A DNA stretch of 35,271 bases from Exilibacterium sp. GTDB lineage: Bacteria; Pseudomonadota; Gammaproteobacteria; Pseudomonadales; Cellvibrionaceae. Shown in pieces: positions 8,182 through 16,185 of this stretch; within the stretch, counting starts at the first letter, position 1; each line of letters opens with the position of its first letter. The stretch covers positions 1-35,271 of the forward strand of contig JANQMH010000076.1 of the NCBI GenBank assembly GCA_028280195.1, read 5' to 3'. Made by a program: the position numbers and the translations under genes. Below the pieces are notes generated by a model. It saw only the letters and a program-made list of their open reading frames with translations. It did no database searches and was not told the DNA's origin.

Positions 8182-8200
8182 GCGGAAACACTGTTTCCGC
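8182..8200. promoter_or_regulatory. 19-bp near-perfect palindrome upstream of the cREC-like gene
   Basis: GCGGAAACA (8182-8190), one central C, and TGTTTCCGC (8192-8200): two perfect 9-bp arms. It lies 36 bp before the ATG and 22 bp before the AAGGAG site. It could be an operator or a hairpin. Confidence 0.45.
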
Positions 8201-8235
8201 GGTGGGAAATTATAAATATTTTAAGGAGAGATAAT

Positions 8236-8529
8236 ATGGAATTGCTGATCGATGCCACCCGTACCTACCGAGTCGACAAGGTTACGCGCTGCGTGCGGCA
8301 AGGCAAACGCGCCCTGCGGGAAATGCCGATAGATACCCTGTATCTGAATCACCGTTTCGGCGAGCGCGAAACCGGCAGCGATGTGATTCGTTGGGCCCGT
8401 GAGAAGCACGTGCTGCCAAAACAGGTGGTGCTGATTACATCGAGCCCCAACGGCCGTTCAGATATGGCGCACCTGCTGCAGGATGCCGGCTATCATTCCA
8501 GCGACGGTATTCGTTTTATGAAAGCCTGA
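8236..8529 (+). CDS. Small receiver-like protein (cyclic-phosphate processing receiver, cREC-type)
   Basis: A 97-residue single-domain protein. The layout resembles the cREC family: an N-terminal strand with LLIDATR where the family usually has an acidic IDDxR motif, then TLYLNHRFGE where it usually has LDHDLG, then VVLITSSPNGRSDMAHLLQDAGY, the family's HTSNPxGAxNM region. Two of the usual acidic positions are changed (Asp to Ala at 7; the DHD group reads Asn38-His39-Arg40), so activity may be altered or lost. The ATG has AAGGAG (8223-8228) seven bases upstream. The gene follows a long structured leader and converges on the next gene with an 8-bp gap. The family call is from memory of motifs. 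Confidence 0.6.
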   Translation: MELLIDATRTYRVDKVTRCVRQGKRALREMPIDTLYLNHRFGERETGSDVIRWAREKHVLPKQVVLITSSPNGRSDMAHLLQDAGYHSSDGIRFMKA

Positions 8530-8537
8530 GGTGAGTT

Positions 8538-8927
8538 TCAGCTGCGCGCGGGGTCCAGTGCCTGCGCGTAAGCCAGCGCCTCATCGCGATTGTCACAGAT
8601 ATGGACTATCAGGTTTATCTGATTGAAGATCGGCCCCATCAGTTGCAGTATCTCCTTGCCGCGGTTGGCGCCGGAAAAAAAGATGCTGATTCTGTGGCCC
8701 TGCTCAGCCAGCAGTGCGGTGGTTTTTCTGATCCTCAACAGATCACTGTAGCGGATCATCACGTCCTCAACGTGATCCATGTCAATAATCTCGATAAGTC
8801 CCTGGCGATTCACATCCTTATCCAATAACCTGTCAATATGCGTAACCATATCTTCCGTGGTTAGGGTGTCAGTAACCGCCGCCCACATGATATTGTTGTC
8901 AATATCGTAACGGTAGGAGATCGCCAT
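8538..8927 (-). CDS. STAS/SpoIIAA-like domain protein of unknown function
   Basis: A 129-residue soluble protein with no signal peptide. An alternating strand/helix pattern (ISYRYDIDNNIMWAAVT, TTEDMVTHIDRLL, GLIEIIDMDHV, ALLAEQGHRISIFFSG, INLIVHICDNRDEALAYA) fits the SpoIIAA-like fold found in many small gammaproteobacterial regulators and stress proteins. I see no catalytic motif. It converges with the receiver-like gene, eight bases apart. The ATG at 8927 has only a weak upstream purine stretch (GGAGAT lies inside the start region). The function is unknown. Confidence 0.65.
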   Translation of the reverse strand: MAISYRYDIDNNIMWAAVTDTLTTEDMVTHIDRLLDKDVNRQGLIEIIDMDHVEDVMIRYSDLLRIRKTTALLAEQGHRISIFFSGANRGKEILQLMGPIFNQINLIVHICDNRDEALAYAQALDPARS

Positions 8928-9025
8928 TGCTGTCGGTCCACGCTCCAGTTGCTAGTTTTATGCCAGTTGCGACTTAAAACCCGTTGCTAAATCAAGGCCT
9001 TGGGCCAATGTAGGACCAAAGTGTC

Positions 9026-9055
9026 AGGCATAGTACTTGGAGGCATAGTACTTGG
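9026..9055. repeat. Perfect tandem duplication of a 15-bp unit
   Basis: AGGCATAGTACTTGG occurs at 9026-9040 and 9041-9055, in the 228-bp spacer between divergent genes. It looks like a recent slippage duplication. It may alter the spacing of regulatory elements; no operator is recognised. Confidence 0.8.
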
Positions 9056-9158
9056 TCGCTGCAGTTGTTTGCAAACGCCGCCACCGAATATTGTTGCCAA
9101 ATATAGTTGTTAAAAGCCTGTGTTAATATTGCTGGAAAATAATTGCGGCGGGTGAGTG

Positions 9159-9614
9159 ATGGTAAGATGCTACTTTTTGAGTTGTCTGCTGCTTTTCGGG
9201 CTGCTGGGTTGTGCCGCGTTGGAACAAGTGGTGGAGGCGCCGCAGGTCGAAGTAAGGCAGGTTCAACTGTTGCCGGCCGAGGGGCTGACACAGCCGTTTA
9301 AACTGACGCTGGCATTGACCAACCCCAACGCAGTGACACTCAATGTCGCTGGCCTCTCCTATCGTGTAAGTCTCGAAGGCTACGATCTTATCAGCGGGGT
9401 AGCCAGCGACATTCCGCCACTACAACCCTACACAGAAGTGCCGGTGGTTTTGACGGCCTCGACAAACCTGCTGTCGGCGGCGGGCCTGGTTGAAGAGCTT
9501 ATTCGCCGCCCGCGCCGCGAAGTCGAGTATGTGCTGGCGGCCAAAGTTGATCTGGGTGCCTGGCTGCCGGCTTTTGAGCTGGAACAAAGCGGCGTGATTC
9601 CTTTCACGCGTTGA
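9159..9614 (+). CDS. LEA type 2 / WHy-domain lipoprotein
   Basis: A 151-residue predicted lipoprotein. The N-terminus VRCYFLSCLLLFGLLGC ends in the lipobox LLGC. The mature part has the late-embryogenesis-abundant group 2 / WHy pattern: a beta-rich domain with LTLALTNPNAVTLNVAGLSYRVSLEGYDLISG, where NPN and the strand that follows are the hallmark. It ends with a conserved-looking GVIPFTR. Such proteins in bacteria are linked loosely to stress or envelope function. A GTG at 9156 directly before the ATG is an equally possible start; the upstream GGCGGGTGAG is a poor guide. It is followed by the convergent acetolactate synthase gene after 23 bp. Confidence 0.8.
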   Translation: MVRCYFLSCLLLFGLLGCAALEQVVEAPQVEVRQVQLLPAEGLTQPFKLTLALTNPNAVTLNVAGLSYRVSLEGYDLISGVASDIPPLQPYTEVPVVLTASTNLLSAAGLVEELIRRPRREVEYVLAAKVDLGAWLPAFELEQSGVIPFTR

Positions 9615-9637
9615 GGTTCGGGCCGCAGGCGGGGCGC

Positions 9638-11287
9638 TTAAATCGGGCAGGTCATTTCTCCGAGACGCTTAGTCAGCTTTACGTTTTCCTCGTAGTCGAT
9701 CGGTACCACCACCAGGCTCGGGCCCGGCTCATTGAAGGATTGGGCCAACACACCCTGCAGCTCGGCGGCATTGCAGACCAAGTGCCCCTGCCAGCCAAAG
9801 GCCTGCGCCATTTGCACCCAGTCCGGGTTGCCGAAAGCCAGGTCGGTATGGCGGCCAAACTCATTGGTCTGCTTCCAGCCGATCAGTCCGTAGCCGCCGT
9901 CCTCCCACACCATTACCGTGAGATTGCAATTGAGGCGCCTGGCGGTTTCCATTTCCTGGGCGTTCATCATAAAACCGCCGTCGCCGCAGATGCCGAGAAT
10001 CTTGCGCTGCGGATACACCAGGCTTGCGGCGATGGCTCCCGGCAGGGCAAAACCCATGGAACAGAAGCCGTTGGGGATCAGGCAGGTATTGGGCTCGTGG
10101 CACTGGTAGTGGCGGGCGATCCACATTTTGTGAGCGCCGACATCGGAAAGCAGTATGTCCTCCGGCCCCAGTATCTGGCGCGCATCCCAGAGCGCTTTTT
10201 GCGGGCGGATCTTGCCCTCGGTGGTGTCGTCTTTGTGCGCCGCCAGCTCCGCTGTCATATCGCGGCGCACGGCGTTCTGTTGTTCGAAGTCAAAGCTCAG
10301 CGTGGCATTTTCGAGTCGCTGGTTGAGCATCCACAAGGCGTGGGCCAGGTCGCCCACTACTTCGATCTCGGGGTGATAGTTTTCGTCAATTTCCGCCGGT
10401 AGAAAGTCGATATGCAGGACGTCCTTTTGCCTGCCCGCGTTCCACAAGTGGGGGTGGTATTCCACCATGTCGTAACCCAGGGTAATCACCAGGTCTGCCG
10501 CGTCCACCGCGCAGGCGGGGATGTCCTTGTTGCCGAGGCCGATGGTATAGAGACAGTAATCGGCGTCCATATCAACACAGCCCTTGGCCATGAAGGTGCT
10601 GACCACGCCGATGCCGGTTTTTTCGCAGAAAATACGCAGCTGCTTGCTGGCGCGGCGGCGAATGCAGCCGTTGCCGGCAATAATGATGGGGCGCTGTGCC
10701 GCGCGAATACGTTCGAAGGCCCTGTCCATGATTTTGTCGTCGGGCACCGGGCGGCGGAATTTCTGCACACTCAGCGGCGTCTTCTCGACCGGCAGTTTGG
10801 CGATGTCCTCCGGCAGCTCGATATGCACGGCGCCGGGCTTTTCAGTGCGCGCCAGGCGCACGGCCTTGCGCATGATCTCGGGAATGTTTTCTGGGTGCCA
10901 GATGGTGGTGGCCCACTTGGTAACCGGTTCGAACATGCCGGTGACATCCATTACCTGATGGGATTCCTTGTGCAGCCGGGTCGACGCGCCCTGCCCGGTC
11001 AGCACCAGCATGGGCGCGCGGTCCATATTGGAGTCGGCGACGCCGGTAATCAGGTTGGTTGCCCCCGGCCCCAATGTGCCCAGGCAGCCGGCCGGGTTGC
11101 CGGTCAGCCGCCCATAGATTTCAGCCATAAAAGCCGCTCCCTGCTCGTGGCGGGTGAGGATGAAACGAATCTTCCCCGACTGCTCCAGCGACATCATAAA
11201 GTCGGCGTTCTCTTCCCCAGGCACACCGAAGATATACTCGATGCCCTCTTCCTCCAGACATTTCACCATCAGGTCTGACGCTTTCAT
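9638..11287 (-). CDS. Acetolactate synthase, stand-alone (AlsS-like) large-subunit type
   Basis: A 549-residue ThDP-dependent enzyme, expected to condense two pyruvates to acetolactate and CO2. The cofactor Glu is Glu48 in ILTRHEQGAAFMAE. The ThDP/Mg motif is GDGGFMMNAQEMETARRLNCN, and the middle FAD/nucleotide-like domain is present. No regulatory small subunit (ilvN/ilvH) is adjacent, and no isoleucine-valine genes are nearby, which favours the catabolic AlsS/BudB type that leads toward acetoin or supplies acetolactate under overflow. No acetolactate decarboxylase is in the window. Other ThDP enzymes of this superfamily are possible but fit less well. It is divergent from the AGCS symporter gene across a 306-bp spacer. 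Confidence 0.85.
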   Translation of the reverse strand: MKASDLMVKCLEEEGIEYIFGVPGEENADFMMSLEQSGKIRFILTRHEQGAAFMAEIYGRLTGNPAGCLGTLGPGATNLITGVADSNMDRAPMLVLTGQGASTRLHKESHQVMDVTGMFEPVTKWATTIWHPENIPEIMRKAVRLARTEKPGAVHIELPEDIAKLPVEKTPLSVQKFRRPVPDDKIMDRAFERIRAAQRPIIIAGNGCIRRRASKQLRIFCEKTGIGVVSTFMAKGCVDMDADYCLYTIGLGNKDIPACAVDAADLVITLGYDMVEYHPHLWNAGRQKDVLHIDFLPAEIDENYHPEIEVVGDLAHALWMLNQRLENATLSFDFEQQNAVRRDMTAELAAHKDDTTEGKIRPQKALWDARQILGPEDILLSDVGAHKMWIARHYQCHEPNTCLIPNGFCSMGFALPGAIAASLVYPQRKILGICGDGGFMMNAQEMETARRLNCNLTVMVWEDGGYGLIGWKQTNEFGRHTDLAFGNPDWVQMAQAFGWQGHLVCNAAELQGVLAQSFNEPGPSLVVVPIDYEENVKLTKRLGEMTCPI

Positions 11288-11593
11288 AGTCGATTGCCCC
11301 GTTCGTGTTCGTTAGTCAGTGAATCTCTCTAAGCATAGACCAGCCTGCAGCCATCTCCCGCCGGCGGGCGGGCTCCAGTCAAAGCCTGCGCTGTCGAAGA
11401 TCAGTCGGATCTTCACAATCTTACCGCCTTTGGTCGCAAATAGCTGCGCTGTGGTGTTTCCACCCCGGGATTGCTGCAGCGATATGGCGGGCAGGCACTG
11501 CCGCCACCGGCAAAGACCGCCAGATGCTGATTGGCTAGTTCCGGGGGCCCCATCGTTGTAGTCTATGCCCTTCGCAACGTTCAAGCATATGAC
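11288..11593. other. 306-bp divergent spacer
   Basis: This lies between the acetolactate synthase gene and the AGCS symporter gene. It holds a GC-rich inverted stretch near 11355-11372 (CCCGCCGGCGGGCGGG) and presumably two promoters. I could not pick convincing -35/-10 pairs. Confidence 0.5.
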
Positions 11594-13009
11594 ATGGCCA
11601 CCATCGATCAGTTTCTCGCCGCGTTTAATAATTTTGTCTGGGGGCCGCCGCTGTTGATATTGCTGCTGGGCGGCGGTCTGTTTTTTGCGCTCTATTCCCG
11701 CTTTACCCCGTACCGCCACTTTGCCCATGCGCTCGCCATTGTGCGCGGTAAACACGACGACCCTGACGATGAAGGTGAGCTGACTCACGCTCAGGCGCTG
11801 TCGGCGGCCCTGGCCGGCACCATCGGCCTGGGCAATATCGCCGGGGTGGCCCTGGCGATTACCGCCGGCGGGCCGGGTGCGGTGTTCTGGATGTGGATGA
11901 CCGCCCTGCTCGGCATTGCCACCAAGTTTTTTACCTGTACGCTGGGAGTGATGTACCGCGGCCGCGACAGTCTCGGTCGCCTGCAGGGAGGGCCCATGTA
12001 TGTGGTGCGCGAGGGCCTGGGCCGGCGTTTTTATCCGCTGGCGGTGATGTTTGCAGTGGCGGGGCTGTTTGGCGTACTGCCGGTGTTTCAGGCCAACCAG
12101 CTGGTAGAAGCCATGCGCGAGGGCTTTTTCAACCGCGATGGCACCATTGTCGACTGGCAGTTCAATCTGGGTGCCGGCCTGCTGCTGGCACTGGTGGTGG
12201 GCGGCGTTATTTTCGGCGGTCTGCCGCGGCTGGCCAAGGTGGCGGTGCGCCTGGTGCCGGCCATGGCCCTGCTCTATCTCTTTATGACCCTGTGGGTGTT
12301 GCTGCGCCATGCGGCGGAGCTGCCGGGCCTGCTCGCCAGCATCGTAGTCGAGGCGTTCAGCCCGGCCGCCGGCGCCGGCGGTTTGCTCGGGGTGATGATT
12401 ATCGGTATCAGTCGCGGTGCCTTCTCCAATGAGGCCGGTATCGGTACCGAAGTGATGGCCCACGGGGCGGCGAAAACCCGCGAGCCGGTGCGCGAGGGGC
12501 TGGTTGCCATGCTGGGGCCGGTGGTGGATACGCTGTTGATCTGTACCTGTACCGCCCTGGTAATTCTCATTACCGGTGTCTGGCAGCAGGCTGAGGGCCT
12601 GCAGGGCGTGACCCTGACCATCAATGCCTATCAGCAGGAAATGGGGGTGGTGGGGGTGGTGCTGCTGGGCCTGTTGATTCTCTGCCTGGGGCTGACCACC
12701 ATGTTCACCTATTGGTACTACGGCGCCAAGTGTCTGGGTTTTCTGATCGGCGCACAGTATCAGCACTATTACAAGTATTTTCATATCGGCATGGTGGTGG
12801 TCGGATCGGGCGCCACAGTCGGTGCGGCGTCAAATTTGCTGTCGGGTATGTATGCGTTGATGGCGGTGCCGACCATGACAGCGTCGCTGTTGTTGGCGCC
12901 CAAGGTCATGGCGGCCAGCCGTGATTACTTTGCCCGCTATACTGCAGCTGCCTCGCAGGTTTCGCTGGTACAGAATGGCTCTGAGGACGATAAGGTCAAC
13001 AGGCCCTAG
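11594..13009 (+). CDS. Sodium:alanine/glycine symporter, AGCS family
   Basis: A 471-residue inner-membrane transporter with about ten hydrophobic segments. Family hallmarks are visible: ALAGTIGLGNIAGVALAITAGGPGAVFWMW near the N-terminus and ISRGAFSNEAGIGTEVMAHGAAKTREPVREGLVAMLGPVVDT in the middle. These are the characteristic AGCS blocks for Na+-coupled uptake of alanine or glycine. I chose the ATG at 11594; the longer frame from 11531 adds a stretch with no likely role and no ribosome-binding site. The C-terminus is hydrophilic. It converges on putP across a 120-bp gap with a perfect GC hairpin. Confidence 0.92.
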   Translation: MATIDQFLAAFNNFVWGPPLLILLLGGGLFFALYSRFTPYRHFAHALAIVRGKHDDPDDEGELTHAQALSAALAGTIGLGNIAGVALAITAGGPGAVFWMWMTALLGIATKFFTCTLGVMYRGRDSLGRLQGGPMYVVREGLGRRFYPLAVMFAVAGLFGVLPVFQANQLVEAMREGFFNRDGTIVDWQFNLGAGLLLALVVGGVIFGGLPRLAKVAVRLVPAMALLYLFMTLWVLLRHAAELPGLLASIVVEAFSPAAGAGGLLGVMIIGISRGAFSNEAGIGTEVMAHGAAKTREPVREGLVAMLGPVVDTLLICTCTALVILITGVWQQAEGLQGVTLTINAYQQEMGVVGVVLLGLLILCLGLTTMFTYWYYGAKCLGFLIGAQYQHYYKYFHIGMVVVGSGATVGAASNLLSGMYALMAVPTMTASLLLAPKVMAASRDYFARYTAAASQVSLVQNGSEDDKVNRP

Positions 13010-13109
13010 TATCTGTTGGTGAACTGTTGTGGGGGATATCTGAATTGGTCGTGGTGTGTCGATGGAGGCGCTGTCACAGAAACCCATTGCCGGTACTGTC
13101 TGCGCGATT

Positions 13110-13131
13110 GAGGCCGGCGCGCGCCGGTCTC
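13110..13131. terminator. Near-perfect GC palindrome between convergent symporter genes
   Basis: The arms are GAGGCCGGCGC and GCGCCGGTCTC, complementary except for one G/T wobble. It abuts the putP stop codon and lies about 100 bp past the AGCS stop. It could serve as a bidirectional block to transcription but lacks a T-run. Confidence 0.4.
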
Positions 13132-14620
13132 AGGTGTGTTTCATGGCGCTTGCCACATTGTCGAATTGACTCGCCAGATCAGCGCGCGCCCGACCCAGCA
13201 CACTGACGCCGTAGACGGCAATCAGGCTGATAATGAAACCCGGTACTATGGAGTAAAGCACGCTGTCGAGCGGCTGCGCCGCGCCGCCGGGCTGCGCCGG
13301 CGGCAACAGTGGCACGTAGCTCCAGACCAGCACGGTGATGGCGCCGGCCGCCATGCCCGCCAGTGCCCCGGCCATGGTCATGCGGCGCCAGTGAAGGCTC
13401 AAAATAATCACCGGGCCAAAGGCGGCGCCGAACCCCGCCCAGGCGTTGCTGACCAGGCTCAACACATTGCTTTCCGGGTTGTAAGCCAGCAGCACCGCGA
13501 CCAGTGCCACCACTACCACGCACAGGCGACCGACACCCACCAACTCGCGCTGACTGGCGCTGCGGCGCACGAACAGGCGATAAAAATCTTCGGTCAGAGA
13601 ACTCGATGCCACCAATAACTGTGACGAGATGGTGCTCATAATGGCAGCGAGAATGGCGGCCAGCAGGAAACCGCTGACATAGTCGTTGAAAAGCACCTGC
13701 GACAACACAATGAAGATCGTTTCCGGGTCCTGCAGAGCGAGCTTGTTCTGCGCCGCGTAAGCAAACCCGACCAGACCTGTTGCCATCGCCCCCAGCAGTG
13801 TGACCACCATCCAGCTGATGCCGATGCGGCGTGCAGTCGGTATGTCCTTCACTGAGCGAATTGCCATAAAGCGAACAATAATATGCGGCTGGCCGAAGTA
13901 CCCGAGACCCCAGGCCATGCTGGAAATGACGCCCAGCATGCTGGCGCCGGATACCATATTCAACCGCGTGGGATCGAACGGTGCGCTGTCGCCCAGTTGT
14001 GTAAATGCGACAACTGGCACCAGTACCAGGGCGATGAACATGATCGTGCCCTGGACAAAGTCGGTCAGGCTCACCGCCATAAAACCGCCGGCAAAGGTAT
14101 AGGCCACTACCACGGCGATGGTAATCCACAGTCCGGTTTCATAGGCGGCGCCAAAAGCGCTATCGAATAATTTACCGCCGGCAACCACACCGGCAGAGGT
14201 ATAAAGCGTGAAAAACAGCACGATCACTACCGACGACAGCAGCCGCAGGGCGCGAGTCCTGTCGGCAAAACGCTTTTCGAAAAAATCGGGGATTGTCAGG
14301 GCGTCATCGGCCAGTTCGGTATAGACGCGCAAACGCGGAGCGACGAGAAGATAGTTGGCAAAGGCGCCTGCGGTAAGTCCGATGGCGATCCAGCCGGCTG
14401 GCAGGCCGCTGACATAGGCCGCTCCCGGCACACCCAGCAACAGCCAGCCGCTCATATCCGAGGCGCCGGCGGAAAGTGAGGTTACCGCCGGTCCGAGCCG
14501 GCGCCCGCCGAGCATGTATTCAGACATATCGGCGGTCGACTGCCGATAGGCATAGATGCCGATGCACAGCATCAGGGCAAAATAGATGGCGAGCGAAATC
14601 AGGGTACCTGTTTCCATCAT
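13130..14620 (-). CDS. putP: Sodium:proline symporter PutP (SSS family)
   Basis: A 496-residue, 12- to 13-helix sodium/solute symporter. Diagnostic PutP sequence is visible: YMLGGRRLGPAVTSLSAGASDMSGWLLLGVPGAAY, then AEL-type ELADDALTIPDFFEKRF, then AGGFMAVSLTDFVQG and SSMAWGLGYFGQPHIIVRFMAI. Proline uptake serves as carbon and nitrogen supply and, in marine cells, as osmoprotection. Length equals that of E. coli PutP (502 aa). Either of the first two ATG codons (14620 or 14617) may be used. No putA lies in the window. A 57-bp interrupted palindrome lies 26 bp upstream of the start, in the 5' untranslated region or promoter. Confidence 0.93.
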   Translation of the reverse strand: MMETGTLISLAIYFALMLCIGIYAYRQSTADMSEYMLGGRRLGPAVTSLSAGASDMSGWLLLGVPGAAYVSGLPAGWIAIGLTAGAFANYLLVAPRLRVYTELADDALTIPDFFEKRFADRTRALRLLSSVVIVLFFTLYTSAGVVAGGKLFDSAFGAAYETGLWITIAVVVAYTFAGGFMAVSLTDFVQGTIMFIALVLVPVVAFTQLGDSAPFDPTRLNMVSGASMLGVISSMAWGLGYFGQPHIIVRFMAIRSVKDIPTARRIGISWMVVTLLGAMATGLVGFAYAAQNKLALQDPETIFIVLSQVLFNDYVSGFLLAAILAAIMSTISSQLLVASSSLTEDFYRLFVRRSASQRELVGVGRLCVVVVALVAVLLAYNPESNVLSLVSNAWAGFGAAFGPVIILSLHWRRMTMAGALAGMAAGAITVLVWSYVPLLPPAQPGGAAQPLDSVLYSIVPGFIISLIAVYGVSVLGRARADLASQFDNVASAMKHT

Positions 14621-14645
14621 AGTGAGCGGCTCTTGGTCTTTTTTA

Positions 14646-14702
14646 TTAGGCGCTGTCTGTTCACTCGGCCCGCTGCGGCGAGAGTGATGAAACAGCGCCT
14701 AA
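14646..14702. repeat. 57-bp interrupted palindrome between divergent putP and GGDEF genes
   Basis: Outer arms TTAGGCGCTGT (14646-14656) and ACAGCGCCTAA (14692-14702) are perfectly complementary over 11 bp. After a symmetric 4-by-4 internal loop, TCACTC (14661-14666) pairs with GAGTGA (14682-14687), and a small GCC/GGC pairing lies in the apex. No terminal T-run follows on the plus strand; read in the putP direction it is followed by AATAAAAAA. It could be a leader hairpin of putP mRNA, an operator, or a REP-like element. The remainder of the 371-bp spacer 14621-14991 shows nothing else. Confidence 0.7.
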
Positions 14703-14991
14703 GCAGTTGCGGAGTAAATATGCGACTGATTTTGCGTTTTGGTTATATACGCCAGGCAGGGGAGTTTATCTTTGTCTGCGGGTCGAGACAACGTACAGCC
14801 TGGTACAAGACGTGTGAACGACTGCGAGAACTTGCCTGCCGGCAATCGCGATTGCTTTATAACATATTGATTTATATGGAGCTTTATAAAGTACTTAGAT
14901 CGTGTCCGAGCGCTGGCTCAGCCTTTCAAGGCCCCTGTGGCTGCTATACTTTCAAGCGTTGGCCTGTTTTCAGAGAGTGATCCGGAAGTCA

Positions 14992-16173
14992 ATGGATTTA
15001 AAACTGCTGCTGTTTATAACATCCACCGTGACACTGGTAACAGGTGCCGTACTGCTGATTACCTGGCAGCGCAATGGGCGGCAGTCCGATGTTGCGCTGT
15101 TCTGGTCGATCGCGTTCTTTATCACCAGTGTGGCCTGGATTCTTGCGATAGTGCTGCCAAAGCCCTATACCCTGTTTTCCGTGCTGCTGTTGGCGCTGGC
15201 GTTTTTTGCGGCGCCGGTGTTTCTGCTGGCCGGCGTATTTGTGCGCGGCGGGCGGCCGCCGCCGTGGCGGGTCTTCATTGCCGTTGGTGTGCTTTGCATG
15301 CTGATACAGCTTTGGTATTGCATTGTCGAAGCTGACGATGTGATGCGCACGCTGAACCTGACTGTGTTTAATCTGCTCTTTCACCTGCTGGTGGTTTTTC
15401 TCAGCCTGAAGTCCCAGGCCGACCGCGCCGGCAATATAATGCTGGCGATAGGCTCCACTTCGATCGCCGCGGTGCTGGTGGTCAGGATCTACCTGCTTGT
15501 TCAACACCTGACTAACGGCGGCGATGCCGCTATGCTGTTGCGGGATGAAATACTGATCTTTCTGTTTATGCCGAGTGCCATGGTCATTGAAGGCCTGGCC
15601 TGCCTCGGCGCGATACTGCTGGATCTGATAAACAAGCTGACCCATCAGGCCTATACTGACCCGATGACAGACTGCCTGAACCGGCGTGGCTTCGAAGAGG
15701 CGGCGGCCAATAATATCGCCATCGCCAATCGTCACCAACTGCCGATTTCCACGGTCATCTGTGACATTGACCACTTTAAGCGTATTAACGATCGCTTCGG
15801 TCACTGCATTGGTGACGATGTCATCAAGGCTTTTGCCTGCATCTTGACGGACAGCGCCCGCGATGCCGACCTGGTCGGGCGCATGGGCGGTGAGGAATTT
15901 GTCATCCTGTTGCTGGGCTGCAAACTGCAGGACGGCATAGAGTACTCGCAGCGAGTGCGCAATGCACTGCGAAAAATCAGCGTGTTGGCGGTAGCTGAAT
16001 CGATAAACCTGACGGCCAGTTTTGGTGTCACAGAATTATTGGCGGGTGATGAATGCCTGGAAAATATGGTCAGGCGGGCCGACAAGGCACTTTATTCGGC
16101 CAAGGGCGGCGGGCGCGACAGAATTGAAACCTGCCTGTCGGCAGCCGATAGATTTGTGCTGCCGGGCGGATGA
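14992..16173 (+). CDS. Membrane-bound diguanylate cyclase (GGDEF)
   Basis: A 393-residue protein with an N-terminal membrane region of about six or seven helices (residues 5-215) and a C-terminal GGDEF domain. The cyclase signature is GGEEF (299-303), with metal-binding Asp258/Asp260 in CDIDHFKRINDRFGH. An intact product-inhibition I-site, Arg290-x-x-Asp293, lies five residues upstream. It is therefore likely active in making c-di-GMP and feedback-regulated. I chose the ATG at 14992 because it opens a normal first helix. A GTG at 14902 is in frame but has no ribosome-binding site and would add a cut-off 30-residue extension. It is convergent with the tautomerase-like gene, 12 bp apart. Confidence 0.92.
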   Translation: MDLKLLLFITSTVTLVTGAVLLITWQRNGRQSDVALFWSIAFFITSVAWILAIVLPKPYTLFSVLLLALAFFAAPVFLLAGVFVRGGRPPPWRVFIAVGVLCMLIQLWYCIVEADDVMRTLNLTVFNLLFHLLVVFLSLKSQADRAGNIMLAIGSTSIAAVLVVRIYLLVQHLTNGGDAAMLLRDEILIFLFMPSAMVIEGLACLGAILLDLINKLTHQAYTDPMTDCLNRRGFEEAAANNIAIANRHQLPISTVICDIDHFKRINDRFGHCIGDDVIKAFACILTDSARDADLVGRMGGEEFVILLLGCKLQDGIEYSQRVRNALRKISVLAVAESINLTASFGVTELLAGDECLENMVRRADKALYSAKGGGRDRIETCLSAADRFVLPGG

Positions 16174-16185
16174 GCACCGGCGCCG

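Noticed and set aside
11312-12784. Minus-strand open frame of 490 codons
   Set aside because: It is antisense to the AGCS symporter; its composition (His/Gln-rich) is an artefact of the opposite strand.
14646-14702. Integron attC site
   Set aside because: The arms lack the conserved R' and R'' core sequences (GTTRRRY and RYYYAAC), and no integrase or gene cassettes are present.
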